Assembly: GCA_025517485.1 (NCBI GenBank)
Contig: JAOPKB010000001.1
Coordinates: 248,001-312,000 of the forward strand
Source of the DNA: Natronoglomus mannanivorans
Lineage (GTDB): Archaea > Halobacteriota > Halobacteria > Halobacteriales > Natrialbaceae
Direction: 5' to 3'
Length of the DNA: 64,000 nt
A program made the position numbers and the translations under genes. Below the pieces are notes generated by a model that was not told the origin of the DNA, did not search any database, and saw nothing but the letters and a program-made list of their open reading frames with translations. Below are positions 1 through 9,099 of this stretch, in pieces. Numbering within the stretch: the stretch's first letter is position 1; each line of letters opens with the position of its first letter.

Positions 1-1266
1 GACGAAATCGTCCAGTTGTTCTACGACAACGGACTCGACGAGGACATCGACGTCGAACTTCAGCCCGGGGCGTCCGATACGGGTGAGCGCCGTGACAACT
101 ACGAGACGCTCCTCGACACCGGCGAGACCGAACCGGACATCATGTTGATGGACAACGGGTGGGTGAACGTCTTCATCCAACGAGGGTTGATCGCCAACCT
201 GAGCGAGGTACTCGAGGACGACGAAGTCAGCAGAATCGACGACGAGTACTTCGAGGCGTTTACCGATACGGCCCGCGATCCGGACTCTGACGAACTCTAC
301 GGCGTCCCGCTGTTCCCGGACTTCGGGACGATGCAGTACCGGAAGGACTACGCCCGCGAGGCGGGCTACGACGACGACGACTTCGAGGAGTGGGCGACCG
401 AGCCGATGAGCTGGGAGGAGTGGTCCCAGATCACCGCGGAGATGGTCGAGGAGTCCGACGCCAACTTCGGACTGTCGACACAGATGGCGATCTACGAGGG
501 AACCTCGTGTTGTTCGTTCAACGAGGTGCTCACGAGCTGGGGCGGCGGTTACTTCGGCGGCGAGGAGAACCTCTTCGGCCCCGTCGGCGAGCGCGACGTC
601 ACCGTCGACGAAGAGGAGTTCGTCGATGCGCTCCGAATGCTGCGGACGTTCGTCGACGGCGACGACGAGAACGCCCTCGAGGACTACGAAGGCGATCTCG
701 CCCCGAGCGACATCACGCAGTGGAGCGAAGACGAGTCGCTCCCGCAGATGGAAAACGGCAGCGCGGCCATGCACCGAAACTGGCCCTACGCGATCGTGAA
801 CAACGCCGAGGAGTTCGGCGTCGACAACTACGGAACGATGCCGATCCCCTACGCCGTCTCCGAGGACGAGGCCGCCCAGGACGGAATGGGCGGGACCGCC
901 TCCGCACTCGGCGGCTGGCACATCGTCATGAATCCCAACTCCGAGCGCCAGGAGGAATCACTCGAGGTCATCCGCGCCGCGATGGAAGACGACTTCAACC
1001 TCGGACTGCTGGATCTGTGGGGCTGGCTGCCACCGAAGCCCGAACTGTTCGACTCCCAGGAAGCCGAGGACCTCGAACCGATTGGCAACTACATGGACAC
1101 GCTCCGGGTTGCCGGTGAGAACGCGGTCGCTCGTCCCGTCACCGAAGTCTGGGGCACCCAGTCGGAGCTCATCGCCCAGGAGGTCAACAGCGCGGTGGCC
1201 GGGAACAAATCGCCACAGGAGGCTGCCGAGGACCTCCAGTCCGGGCTCGAAGACACGGAGAGTTGA
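1..1266 (+). CDS. Sugar ABC transporter solute-binding protein (5' partial)
   Basis: This is the extracellular binding protein of a carbohydrate ABC importer (family 1 / MalE-like), captured from inside its N-terminal part. The reading frame is open from base 1, so the signal peptide and true start lie left of the window. 421 residues are visible. The mature sequence is acidic and has the features of the family: an early PDIMLMDNGWV strand, YGVPLFPDFGTMQYRKDY, and a late GGTASALGGWHIVMNP segment that matches the ligand-domain hinge. The two permeases follow after 3 and 0 bases and the ATPase comes next, which fixes the role as substrate capture outside the membrane. The sugar cannot be read from sequence; the Gfo/Idh/MocA dehydrogenase downstream fits a sugar or polyol. 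Confidence 0.9.
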   Translation, partial: DEIVQLFYDNGLDEDIDVELQPGASDTGERRDNYETLLDTGETEPDIMLMDNGWVNVFIQRGLIANLSEVLEDDEVSRIDDEYFEAFTDTARDPDSDELYGVPLFPDFGTMQYRKDYAREAGYDDDDFEEWATEPMSWEEWSQITAEMVEESDANFGLSTQMAIYEGTSCCSFNEVLTSWGGGYFGGEENLFGPVGERDVTVDEEEFVDALRMLRTFVDGDDENALEDYEGDLAPSDITQWSEDESLPQMENGSAAMHRNWPYAIVNNAEEFGVDNYGTMPIPYAVSEDEAAQDGMGGTASALGGWHIVMNPNSERQEESLEVIRAAMEDDFNLGLLDLWGWLPPKPELFDSQEAEDLEPIGNYMDTLRVAGENAVARPVTEVWGTQSELIAQEVNSAVAGNKSPQEAAEDLQSGLEDTES

Positions 1267-1269
1267 TCG

Positions 1270-2289
1270 ATGAGCGCAGAAGAGCAAAGCGGTCCAGCGC
1301 GCGAATCCCGGCGGTCGGGACCGCTCGTCGCGGTCACCCGCTGGATGGAGAACCTCGGCGAGACGGGCTTCGCGTACCTGCTGTTGACGCCAGTGTTCGT
1401 CCTGTTGGGAGCGATTGCGCTGTATCCGCTGCTCCGCACGCTCGAGCTGTCGCTGTACACGAACATCATCGGAACGGGCGAACCGGACTTCGTCGGCCTC
1501 GATCACTACGTCAGCCTGTTCACCGGCGAATCGGATCGCTGGCTTCCGGGGACGTCACGGTTCCTCTGGGGAGACGTCGCCGTCACCGGCGAGTTCCCCT
1601 TCGTCCACGTCGAGGGACTGCTTCGTAGCGCGCTGGCCGTGACGATCATCTTCGCGGTCGTGAGCGTCTTCTTCGAGACGCTCATCGGCTTCGGTCAGGC
1701 GCTCGTTCTCGATCAAGAGTTCCGCGGACGAAGCTGGGTCCGCGTCGCGATCATCATCCCGTGGGCGATTCCGATCGTCATTCAGGGGATGATCTTCTAC
1801 CTGATGTTCCACCCCAGCACCGGGTTCGCGACGGAGTACCTCGCGAACTACGGGATCGTCGCCGAGACCAACACGCTCAACGATCCGTTCAGTTCGCTGT
1901 TGATCGTGACCGTCGCCGACATCTGGAAGACGTCGGCGTTCATGGCGCTGCTCATTCTCGCCGGCCTCCAGAGTATCGACCGGAGCCTCTACGACGTCGC
2001 CAAGGTGGCCGGCGCCTCGCGGTGGCAGCAGTTCCGGCTGATCACGTTCCCGCTGATCCTGCCGACGCTGGGGATCGCGATCCTCTTTCGGACGATCGAC
2101 GCCATGCGGATCTACGGCCTCATCGACTCGGTCTCGAGTTGTACAGTCGTCCCGTCGCTTTCGTGTATGGTCGTCGCGACGTTCGGGAGCCAGCGCGGAC
2201 TAGCGTCGGCGATCGCGTTCGTCACGGCGATCATCATCGGGATCGCGGTGATGGGCGTCATCTACCAGCAGTACAAGGAGGGATTGTAG
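1270..2289 (+). CDS. Sugar ABC transporter permease, MalF/UgpA type
   Basis: Inner-membrane channel subunit of the importer, 339 residues. A hydrophilic N-terminus of about 30 residues is followed by a first membrane span (FAYLLLTPVFVLLGAIALYP), an extracellular loop and about five more spans. The EAA loop that contacts the ATPase is seen as DVAKVAGASRWQQFRLITFP near residue 240. The loop between spans 1 and 2 is long, including GESDRWLPGTSRFLWGD, which is common in MalF-like subunits. The gene starts 3 bases after the binding protein stop, and its own stop touches the next permease start, so it is co-transcribed and probably translationally coupled. Confidence 0.92.
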   Translation: MSAEEQSGPARESRRSGPLVAVTRWMENLGETGFAYLLLTPVFVLLGAIALYPLLRTLELSLYTNIIGTGEPDFVGLDHYVSLFTGESDRWLPGTSRFLWGDVAVTGEFPFVHVEGLLRSALAVTIIFAVVSVFFETLIGFGQALVLDQEFRGRSWVRVAIIIPWAIPIVIQGMIFYLMFHPSTGFATEYLANYGIVAETNTLNDPFSSLLIVTVADIWKTSAFMALLILAGLQSIDRSLYDVAKVAGASRWQQFRLITFPLILPTLGIAILFRTIDAMRIYGLIDSVSSCTVVPSLSCMVVATFGSQRGLASAIAFVTAIIIGIAVMGVIYQQYKEGL

Positions 2290-3294
2290 ATGTCGGGAGA
2301 GACCCAGACGCAAACCCAGACCCAGACCGGATCACAGTCCGAGACCGACCACGACCAGGGACCGCTCGCCAGCTGGACACAGGGCGTCATCTCGAACCCC
2401 GACCGGCGCTCGCTGCTCTACCGGGCGCTGTTTTACGCCATTACGATCTTCTTCCTCGTGACGACGCTCTTCCCGTTCTACTGGTTGCTGGTCCTCGCGT
2501 TGACGCCGAACAGCCTCATCCTCGGCGGCGAGTGGGACCTGCCGTTCCTCCGGCCGCAGGGATTCAATCCGGAGGCGTTCGTCGAGGTCTTCCAGCAGAT
2601 TCCGTTCCACCTCTACGTGTTCAACAGCTTCGTGCTCGCGACGATGACGACGATCATCGTCATCGTCATCTCCAGTCTCGCCGGTTACGTCTTCGGCCGC
2701 CTCGAGTTCCCCGGCCGCGGACCGCTCATGCTCGGGATCCTGATGGTCTCGTACTTCCCGCCGGCGGCGTTTCTGATCCCGCTGTTCGAGGCGTTCACCG
2801 GAAACCCGATCGTCGCACCCTTCATCGGCGTCGAGCTGTTCGAACCGCCGCGGCTGGTCAACACGCCCGGCTCGATGGTGTTGCCCTTCAGCGCGCTGTT
2901 CCTGCCGCTGTCGATTTTCATCCTCACGACCTTCTACGCCCAGATTCCCGACGGGTTAGAGGATGCGGCGCGGGTCGAGGGTACGACGCGACTCGGGGCG
3001 CTGTTCCGGGTCATCATGCCCCTGTCGGCTCCCGGCGTCGCGACCGCTGCAGTGTTGACCTTTATCGCCGTCTACAACGAATACTTCTTCAGCTCGATCA
3101 TGGCCCTCGGTAACGAGCCACAACAGTGGTCGCCCCTCGTCGGTGGGCTGCTCCAGTACCAGTCGCTGTACTCGACGGAGTTCAACCTGATGGCGGCCGC
3201 GAGCATCGTCGGCGTCCTTCCGGTCGTCATCCTGGTCGTCGTCGCACAGGAACGCATCGTCAGTGGACTGACCGCAGGCGCACTCAAAGAATAA
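2290..3294 (+). CDS. Sugar ABC transporter permease, MalG/UgpE type
   Basis: Second channel subunit, 334 residues, with its start codon directly abutting the stop of the first permease. The N-terminal 25 residues are a low-complexity Thr-Gln repeat coded by a hexanucleotide repeat (2302-2328), then a polar segment, then a first span around residue 50 (FFLVTTLFPFYWLLVLAL). The EAA loop appears as EDAARVEGTTRLGALFRVIM near residue 225. The partner order MalF-type then MalG-type is typical of CUT1 sugar importers. Confidence 0.92.
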   Translation: MSGETQTQTQTQTGSQSETDHDQGPLASWTQGVISNPDRRSLLYRALFYAITIFFLVTTLFPFYWLLVLALTPNSLILGGEWDLPFLRPQGFNPEAFVEVFQQIPFHLYVFNSFVLATMTTIIVIVISSLAGYVFGRLEFPGRGPLMLGILMVSYFPPAAFLIPLFEAFTGNPIVAPFIGVELFEPPRLVNTPGSMVLPFSALFLPLSIFILTTFYAQIPDGLEDAARVEGTTRLGALFRVIMPLSAPGVATAAVLTFIAVYNEYFFSSIMALGNEPQQWSPLVGGLLQYQSLYSTEFNLMAAASIVGVLPVVILVVVAQERIVSGLTAGALKE

Positions 3295-3307
3295 TCACAC
3301 CACACAT

Positions 3308-4552
3308 ATGGCACAAGTAACACTCAATCACGTCACGAAACGGTACGAGGACGTCGTCGCGGTCAACGACATGAACCTCGAGATCAGAGACGGCGAGTTC
3401 GTCTGTCTCGTCGGCCCATCCGGTTGTGGGAAGTCGACGACAATGGAGATGGTCGCCGGCCTCACCAAGCCCTCCGAAGGAAACGTCCACATCGGCGACG
3501 TCGACGTCACCACGCTTCCCCCGAAGGATCGCGGGGTCGCGATGGTCTTCCAGAACATCGCGCTGTTCCCGCACATGGACGTCTACGACAACATCTCGTT
3601 CGGACTCCGGCTCCGGAAGTTCGACAAAGAGGAGATCGACCGTCGGGTCGACCGTGCCTCCGACATCGTCCAGCTCGAGGGGATGCTCGATCGGATGCCC
3701 GACGAGATGTCCGGCGGCCAGCGCCAGCGGGTTGCGATCGCCCGCGCGATCGTCCGCGAGCCCGACGTCTTCCTGATGGACGAGCCGCTGGCCAATCTGG
3801 ACGCCAAGCTGCGAGTCCACATGCGGACGGAACTCCAGCGCCTGCACAAGGAACTGGATACGACGATCATCTACGTCACGCACGATCAGGCCGAGGCGAT
3901 GACGATGTCCGATCGCATCGCCGTCCTCGACGCCGGCGAACTCCAGCAGATCGATCCGCCGCTGGTCTGTTACAACGAACCCGAGAACCTGTTCGTCGCC
4001 GGCTTCATCGGCTCGCCGTCGATGAACTTCGCCGAGGGAGAGCTGGTCGCCAACGGCTTCGAATCCGAACACTTCACAGTCGAGTTCGATCCCTCACAGG
4101 TCCCCGGTGCGAGCGTCGGTGACCGCGTGACACTCGGTATCCGGCCCGAGGACGTCTTTACCGTCGACCGGGTACAGAACCTCTCGTCGGCGACCGCCTC
4201 GATCGACGCGACGACCGACGTCTTGGAGCCGATGGGCGACGAAATCTTCGTCTACCTCGTCCTCGGCGAATCGGCCGAACGGTCGATGGAGGGGGAGACG
4301 GCCTCGTCGAACCAGCTCCTGATGAGCGTCAACCCGGACTCCGATATTCAGGAAGATCAGGACGTCGAGGTCGTCCTCGACCGCTCGAAAGTACACCTGT
4401 TCGATACGGCGTCCGGCCAGGCGCTCGCCCACGGAATCGAAGAGTTACCCGGTCCCAGTGCAGGTACCGGTCCCGATGCTGGGACGAGTGCCGGCACCGG
4501 TGCTGGCGAGGGAACCGAATCGCCCGTCACCGAAGCCGAATCCGACCGATAA
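3308..4552 (+). CDS. Sugar ABC transporter ATPase, MalK/UgpC/MsmX type
   Basis: Cytoplasmic ATPase that energises the importer, 414 residues. Walker A is GPSGCGKSTT near residue 38, the signature MSGGQRQRVAIARAI near 135, Walker B VFLMDEPLANLDAK near 155 and the switch histidine sits in YVTHDQ. A C-terminal TOBE region (LGIRPEDVF, then DVLEPMGDEIFVYL) identifies the MalK/UgpC branch. The last 30 residues are a Gly/Thr/Ala/Ser-rich tail (GTGPDAGTSAGTGAG) with no counterpart in the family; they are coded by period-6 simple repeats and are probably disordered. The gene lies 13 bases after the second permease. Confidence 0.95.
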   Translation: MAQVTLNHVTKRYEDVVAVNDMNLEIRDGEFVCLVGPSGCGKSTTMEMVAGLTKPSEGNVHIGDVDVTTLPPKDRGVAMVFQNIALFPHMDVYDNISFGLRLRKFDKEEIDRRVDRASDIVQLEGMLDRMPDEMSGGQRQRVAIARAIVREPDVFLMDEPLANLDAKLRVHMRTELQRLHKELDTTIIYVTHDQAEAMTMSDRIAVLDAGELQQIDPPLVCYNEPENLFVAGFIGSPSMNFAEGELVANGFESEHFTVEFDPSQVPGASVGDRVTLGIRPEDVFTVDRVQNLSSATASIDATTDVLEPMGDEIFVYLVLGESAERSMEGETASSNQLLMSVNPDSDIQEDQDVEVVLDRSKVHLFDTASGQALAHGIEELPGPSAGTGPDAGTSAGTGAGEGTESPVTEAESDR

Positions 4553-4554
4553 CC

Positions 4555-4758
4555 ATGCTCGACTGGCTCATCCTCTTTTACTTCGTCGGCATATTCGTGC
4601 TCTTTTTCTTCTGGATCTACGGGATCGCCTCGTTCGTTCTCGACGTGAAGAACAAGGTGATCCCCGGCATTCGGACGTATCGACGCGGTCGAGCCAAACA
4701 GGCCGCGGAGCGAGAACAGGAACAACAACGCGAGGAAAACGAGCGGCAACTGTACTGA
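4555..4758 (+). CDS. Small single-span membrane protein in sugar ABC operon
   Basis: 67 residues. Residues 3-30 are strongly hydrophobic and aromatic (LILFYFVGIFVLFFFWIYG), followed by a basic and glutamine/glutamate-rich cytoplasmic tail that looks helical (RAKQAAEREQEQQREENE). It starts 2 bases after the ATPase stop and ends 9 bases before the dehydrogenase, so it belongs to the operon. I do not recognise a family. The topology would suit a small accessory subunit of the transporter, but that is inference from position only. Confidence 0.75.
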   Translation: MLDWLILFYFVGIFVLFFFWIYGIASFVLDVKNKVIPGIRTYRRGRAKQAAEREQEQQREENERQLY

Positions 4759-4767
4759 TGGGGTACG

Positions 4768-5928
4768 ATGACAACAGATAGAACCGACGTCCGAACCGGC
4801 ATCGTCGGCCTCGGGAACATCGGCCAGTACCACACCGAACGGCTCGTCGAGCTCGGCGTGCCGTTAGTCGGTGGCATGGACGTCTCGGCCGAGGCGCGCA
4901 GACACTTCACCAGACGGTACGACGTCGACGTCTACGAGGATCACCACGAACTGTACGACATCGCCGACGCGATCATCGTCACCACACCAAACAAGTTCCA
5001 CGAGGAGTACGCCGTCGACGCCCTCGAGCGCGACCTCCACGTCCTGCTCGAGAAACCCCTCGCTCACTCCTTAGAGAGCGCAGAACGGATCGCCGCGGCG
5101 GCGGCGAACTCCGACGGCCAGTGTATGGTCGGGTTCAACAACCGGTTCTCCAACACCGTCGAAATCGTCAAAAGCCGAATCGAGGAGGACAAACTCGGGA
5201 CGGTCTCGCACCTCGAGGCGAACTACGTCCGCCGTCGTGGTGTCCCGGGCCGGGGCTCCTGGTTCACCCGCCGGGCGATCGCCGGCGGTGGCGCCCTGAT
5301 CGACCTCGGGGTCCACGCGATCGATCTCGCACTGTACTTGCTCGACTATCCCGAGGTGACGGAAGTCAACGGCGTGACTCGCGCCGAGTTCGGGGACCGC
5401 GAAGACTACTCCTACATCGACATGTGGGGCGAAGATGCCGGCCCCGAAGGCTTCGACGTCGACGACTCCGCGAGCGCCTTCATCCGCTGTGGGAACGATT
5501 GCTCGATCTCGCTCGAGGTCGCGTGGGCGACGAATCGCCCAGCGAACCACGAGTTCGTCGTCCGCGGAACCGAAGCCGCCGCGAAGTTCGACCTCCTCGA
5601 GAACGACCTCTCCATTCACTCGGCCAGTGGCATCGGTGCAGACCACCTCGAGGACACGACGATCCAGACGCGCCAGAACGATACTCACTCCGACGAACAG
5701 GAGGCGTTTTTCGACGCCATCGCGTCCGGTAATGAGGTTGGAAACAGCGTCGAGGAGGCGCTCACAGTCCAGCGAGTGATCAGTGCGATCTATAGATCCG
5801 GTGAGGAGGGACACACGATTCAGGTCGACGACTCGGGACTCGAGGCGATGGCAGAGTCCACGTTCGAGACGGGGTCCGAGTCCTCAGGATCAGAGTCAGG
5901 ATCAGGGCCGAACTCGAAGTTCGAATAG
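4768..5928 (+). CDS. Gfo/Idh/MocA family NAD(P)-dependent oxidoreductase
   Basis: 386 residues. The N-terminal Rossmann fold shows GIVGLGNIGQYHTERL near residue 12 and the family's EKP catalytic motif is present as LLEKPLAHS near 90. The second domain has the usual GGGALIDLGVHAIDLALYLL stretch with its conserved histidine near residue 180. Members oxidise or reduce sugars, inositols or amino sugars with NAD(P). Location at the end of a sugar-import operon suggests it acts on the imported compound. The last 20 residues are a Ser/Gly/Glu simple repeat tail. Confidence 0.9.
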   Translation: MTTDRTDVRTGIVGLGNIGQYHTERLVELGVPLVGGMDVSAEARRHFTRRYDVDVYEDHHELYDIADAIIVTTPNKFHEEYAVDALERDLHVLLEKPLAHSLESAERIAAAAANSDGQCMVGFNNRFSNTVEIVKSRIEEDKLGTVSHLEANYVRRRGVPGRGSWFTRRAIAGGGALIDLGVHAIDLALYLLDYPEVTEVNGVTRAEFGDREDYSYIDMWGEDAGPEGFDVDDSASAFIRCGNDCSISLEVAWATNRPANHEFVVRGTEAAAKFDLLENDLSIHSASGIGADHLEDTTIQTRQNDTHSDEQEAFFDAIASGNEVGNSVEEALTVQRVISAIYRSGEEGHTIQVDDSGLEAMAESTFETGSESSGSESGSGPNSKFE

Positions 5929-5979
5929 TCGAGTCGAATCCAGAACGGAAACTGAGTGGCGTCCGAATCTCGCGTTCGC

Positions 5980-6855
5980 TCACCAGCCGACGCTCGTACG
6001 GACCTGCTCGAGATTTCGCCGGAGGAACTCTCGAAGTGACTCGTCGAGGTCACGTTCCGTGTAACGCCGACCGAGATAGACGCTACAGAGGGCGAGGAGC
6101 GTCCCGACGACGACGTCCGAAAACCAGTGGATACCCAGATACATCGTCGAAACGACGACGCTGATCGCGAAGACGGCCGATATCGGGACCCACAGTGGGT
6201 ACTTATCGCGGGTTTGCCAGGCCATGAACAGGACCGTCATCGAGAGCGACGTGTGGAGTGACGGAAAGACGTTCGTGGGTTCGTTGACTTCGTGAGTCAG
6301 ATATCCGAAGTCCGGAAACGCGTCGTAGAGGAGACTCTCGAATATGAGCGGATTGTAGTTGCGGGGTCCGTAGGCGATAAACAGCGTGTACAACACCAGC
6401 CCGATCGCGTAATTCGCGGTGTAGGCGACGACGAGCGTGTTCAGATCGTCCATCTCGGAGAGTGCGAAGTAGGCGATAAACGGGAACACGAGCAAGAAGA
6501 CGTAGCCGTAGACGTAGATGAACGCGAAGTAGGCGGTGAGTGGCTCGGTCTGGAACGACTGGAGGAAGACGACGGGATTCGTCTCGAAGATGACGTACTC
6601 GAACGAGAAGATCGACCCGGTAAAGTACGTCCCGACGACACGTCGAGAGAGTTCTCCGAGCAGATCACGAGTCATCACACGAGCCACGAGAACAGCGACG
6701 AGCAACAGGAGTGGCGTCGTGATCGCAGCGAGTCGCCACCGATAGGTCCGAACCGCTGCACTCAGCCGTCGTGGACCGATGAGGGTGAGTGCGGTCACCA
6801 CCAGCATCGGAATGACGACGAGTGCGACATCCCCGACGAGGTCGACGAGTGCCAT
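5980..6855 (-). CDS. PAP2-superfamily membrane phosphatase
   Basis: Integral membrane protein of 291 residues with about six spans. The C-terminal half carries the PAP2 active-site motifs: NVFPSLHTS (motif 2, with the catalytic histidine) and STMYLGIHWFSDVVVG (motif 3, histidine and aspartate). Motif 1 is less clear. The N-terminal half is a hydrophobic region resembling the inositol-phosphotransferase-like PAP2 branch. It probably removes phosphate from a lipid or polyprenyl phosphate at the membrane surface; the substrate is unknown. It is convergent with the sugar operon, and a TATA-like TTAACC lies about 29 bases upstream of its start. Confidence 0.85.
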   Translation of the reverse strand: MALVDLVGDVALVVIPMLVVTALTLIGPRRLSAAVRTYRWRLAAITTPLLLLVAVLVARVMTRDLLGELSRRVVGTYFTGSIFSFEYVIFETNPVVFLQSFQTEPLTAYFAFIYVYGYVFLLVFPFIAYFALSEMDDLNTLVVAYTANYAIGLVLYTLFIAYGPRNYNPLIFESLLYDAFPDFGYLTHEVNEPTNVFPSLHTSLSMTVLFMAWQTRDKYPLWVPISAVFAISVVVSTMYLGIHWFSDVVVGTLLALCSVYLGRRYTERDLDESLREFLRRNLEQVRTSVGW

Positions 6856-6974
6856 ACTAGGGCGCTATGTCGCCAACAGGTTAAGGTGATGCGATTCCCG
6901 ACTTCGTGTCGGAAATCACACACTAGTCCGCGCCGATCGATCCGTTCCGCTCGAGAGTCGTACAGATACTCGGC

Positions 6975-8747
6975 TCAGGCGACCAGTTCTCCGTCGTCGT
7001 AGCGGTATCCGGCATCTTCGAACAGCGCTCGAACGGCGGATTCGTCGATTTCACCGTCCGTCCCAGGGAACTCGAACGCCGGTGTCGTCTCGGTGCTGGC
7101 CTCCGTCCGGGGGAAGTTCCACCGACCCGGTTGGAGACCGACGAGCGAATCGGCCGACGTCGGCGCAGTTGCATGCCCGTCGAAGAACGTCTCGTCTTCG
7201 ACGATGAACTCCCTGTCGAACAACTGTGAGAGAACTCGACGAAAGCGTGGATTGGTGAGTTCCGAGTGGCGGAGATTGTACCCGACGATGTAGAACGACC
7301 GCGTCGGTGACGTGAGCGTCGAAACGGCGTCCGATTCGTCGACCTGCTCGAGTTCCGCTGGAGCGAGGGGCGTTCCGACGAGATCGAGGTCTCCCTCCAG
7401 CAGGGCGTTGACCGTAGCGCCGATGTTCGGCGTCACCTGAAACTCGATCGAAGACGTGAGATCGACCTCGTCGAAGAGACCAGGGTAGTGTTGAATATCG
7501 ACGTCGTGAAGCACGTGATCCTCGTACGGTTCGAGTTCGACGAACTCGCCGGAGGTCGAATCGGCGAACGCGTACAGACCCGAGCCGACGGGTTCCTCGT
7601 TGTCCCAGTTGAGCGCCTCGGTGAGGAAGTTGTTGAGGGGTTCGGTTCGGTCTTCCCAGATGTGTTCGGGGAGGATCGGCAACGTCAACGCCCGCTGTGC
7701 GACTTCCGACGTGTGATCGCCGAACGAAAACTGGATCCGATCCTCATCGAGAATGACGACGTTTTCGATCAGTGTCGTCCGGCCACGGTACCGAGGTGCG
7801 GGAATCCCACTTTCGACCTCACCCAGCGACGTATCCCGAAGCAAACGAACCGTGAACTCGACGTCGGCTGCATCCAGTGGCTCGCCGTCGTGCCAGGTCG
7901 TCCCCTCACGAAGGTCGACGACTGCCTGCAGTGACCCGTCCGATTCGGTCCAGTCGACGGATTCGGCGAGCCACGGCACGGGACCGACTGTCGTATCACG
8001 AACGAGCGGGTCGTACAGGAGCCCGAGCAACACGGTGACGTCTCCGAGATCGACGGCGATCGGATTCAGTCGATCGGTCATCGACGAATCGACGACGCCG
8101 ACTCGAAGCGGTGGATTCTCGTCTTCCTCGGTGGACCGCCGTGCGATCAACTCGAGGTACTCGAGTGGCTGTCTCGGCGGGCTGTTGAGTTCGAGGTCGG
8201 CCGACGCCGCACCGAGGTGGTCGGGGAACGCGACGGTCGTAAACGGTGCAGAGCCATCCAGCTGCTCGAACAGGTCGTCGAAGATCGCCTTTCGTTCGTA
8301 TCCCTCCGCCTGGCACTGCGCCTCGAGGAGATCGTCGACGGCACCGTCCGAGAAGCCGAAAGGATTCTGCCAGCCCTGCTCGCCGATGAAATCCGAGTGT
8401 AACAGGCTTCTGAGCGCGTCGGGATCGTCGTGGCCCGGGTGGCGTGTGACGAAGATATCGTAGTCCCTATTGATGAGCACTTGCCGATACAACTCGGGTT
8501 CGTCTATCGGTTCGTGGCCGGCGTCGATGCCGGCGGCCCGGAGGCTCTCGGCGAACTGACCGGCGATCTTCGGTGCCATGACGTCGTCGTCGGCGGGGAG
8601 CGTCGTGATCGAGAGTTCGACCTGGTCGTACGGCGATTCCGCAGCCAACTGCAGTCGCTCCGAACAGCCCGATAGCACACCCGCTGTCGAGGTACCCACC
8701 CCTGCGAGCAGTTGCCGTCGGGTCACCGACGGAGCGAACTCGTCCAT
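6975..8747 (-). CDS. ABC transporter solute-binding lipoprotein, family 5
   Basis: 590 residues. The N-terminus reads VTRRQLLAGVGTSTAGVLSGC, a twin-arginine signal ending in a lipobox cysteine, so the protein is exported folded and lipid-anchored outside the membrane. The body matches the DppA/OppA family 5 fold: VDLREGTTWHDGEPLDAADV near residue 280 and a C-terminal FDREFIVEDETFF block. Such proteins bind peptides, nickel or oligosaccharides. No permease or ATPase gene of the matching type is adjacent, so it is either an orphan receptor or works with a transporter elsewhere. Confidence 0.88.
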   Translation of the reverse strand: MDEFAPSVTRRQLLAGVGTSTAGVLSGCSERLQLAAESPYDQVELSITTLPADDDVMAPKIAGQFAESLRAAGIDAGHEPIDEPELYRQVLINRDYDIFVTRHPGHDDPDALRSLLHSDFIGEQGWQNPFGFSDGAVDDLLEAQCQAEGYERKAIFDDLFEQLDGSAPFTTVAFPDHLGAASADLELNSPPRQPLEYLELIARRSTEEDENPPLRVGVVDSSMTDRLNPIAVDLGDVTVLLGLLYDPLVRDTTVGPVPWLAESVDWTESDGSLQAVVDLREGTTWHDGEPLDAADVEFTVRLLRDTSLGEVESGIPAPRYRGRTTLIENVVILDEDRIQFSFGDHTSEVAQRALTLPILPEHIWEDRTEPLNNFLTEALNWDNEEPVGSGLYAFADSTSGEFVELEPYEDHVLHDVDIQHYPGLFDEVDLTSSIEFQVTPNIGATVNALLEGDLDLVGTPLAPAELEQVDESDAVSTLTSPTRSFYIVGYNLRHSELTNPRFRRVLSQLFDREFIVEDETFFDGHATAPTSADSLVGLQPGRWNFPRTEASTETTPAFEFPGTDGEIDESAVRALFEDAGYRYDDGELVA

Positions 8748-8769
8748 ACCCCGCTTTGGCCGTCACCGA

Positions 8770-8776
8770 GTATAGG
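8770..8776 (-). promoter_or_regulatory. TATA-like element for family 5 binding protein
   Basis: The minus strand reads CCTATAC, centred about 26 bases before the start codon at 8747, the spacing expected for a leaderless haloarchaeal transcript. Confidence 0.5.
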
Positions 8777-9083
8777 ACTTACTCTCGAAGCGACAGCTTT
8801 CTCGATCCCTGTAACGGGTTGTCGGCGCCTGAACGGACGGCTGGCCGGTCGTTGGCACCATTTTCAATCGGCCATTCACCGCCCGACAGCAGCAGGCAAA
8901 CCCGAGTATGCGACCCATAACAATGCCGTACGTTCAGGTTTTGATGACTGTCTCGGTGGTCACGCACGAACGGCGACCGATCTGCGAACGCAGGGTTGCC
9001 GGGCGGGCCCGAGTGACGAACGCGACGCATACGGCTGACACGGATTCGGTCGGAGAGGCGGAGACGGAGACACGAACACACAT

Positions 9084-9090
9084 CCGGAGG
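9084..9090 (+). promoter_or_regulatory. Strong Shine-Dalgarno site of cetZ
   Basis: CCGGAGG lies 9 bases before the ATG at 9100. Many genes in this window look leaderless, so this clear site both supports a leadered transcript and fixes the cetZ start at 9100. Confidence 0.7.
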
Positions 9091-9099
9091 AACACACGC

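Larger units (their letters stand above)
8748..9099. other. Divergent intergenic region before cetZ
   Basis: 352 bases between the divergent binding-protein gene and cetZ. It holds a TATA-like element for the minus-strand gene (8770-8776) and the ribosome-binding site of cetZ. No credible gene was seen. The frame upstream of cetZ stays open but its translation is arginine-rich and unlike any CetZ N-terminus. Confidence 0.6.

Noticed and set aside
8908..9099. Longer N-terminus for CetZ
   Set aside because: The frame is open, but the extra 64 residues are Arg/Thr-rich and unlike CetZ; a strong Shine-Dalgarno site precedes the ATG at 9100.
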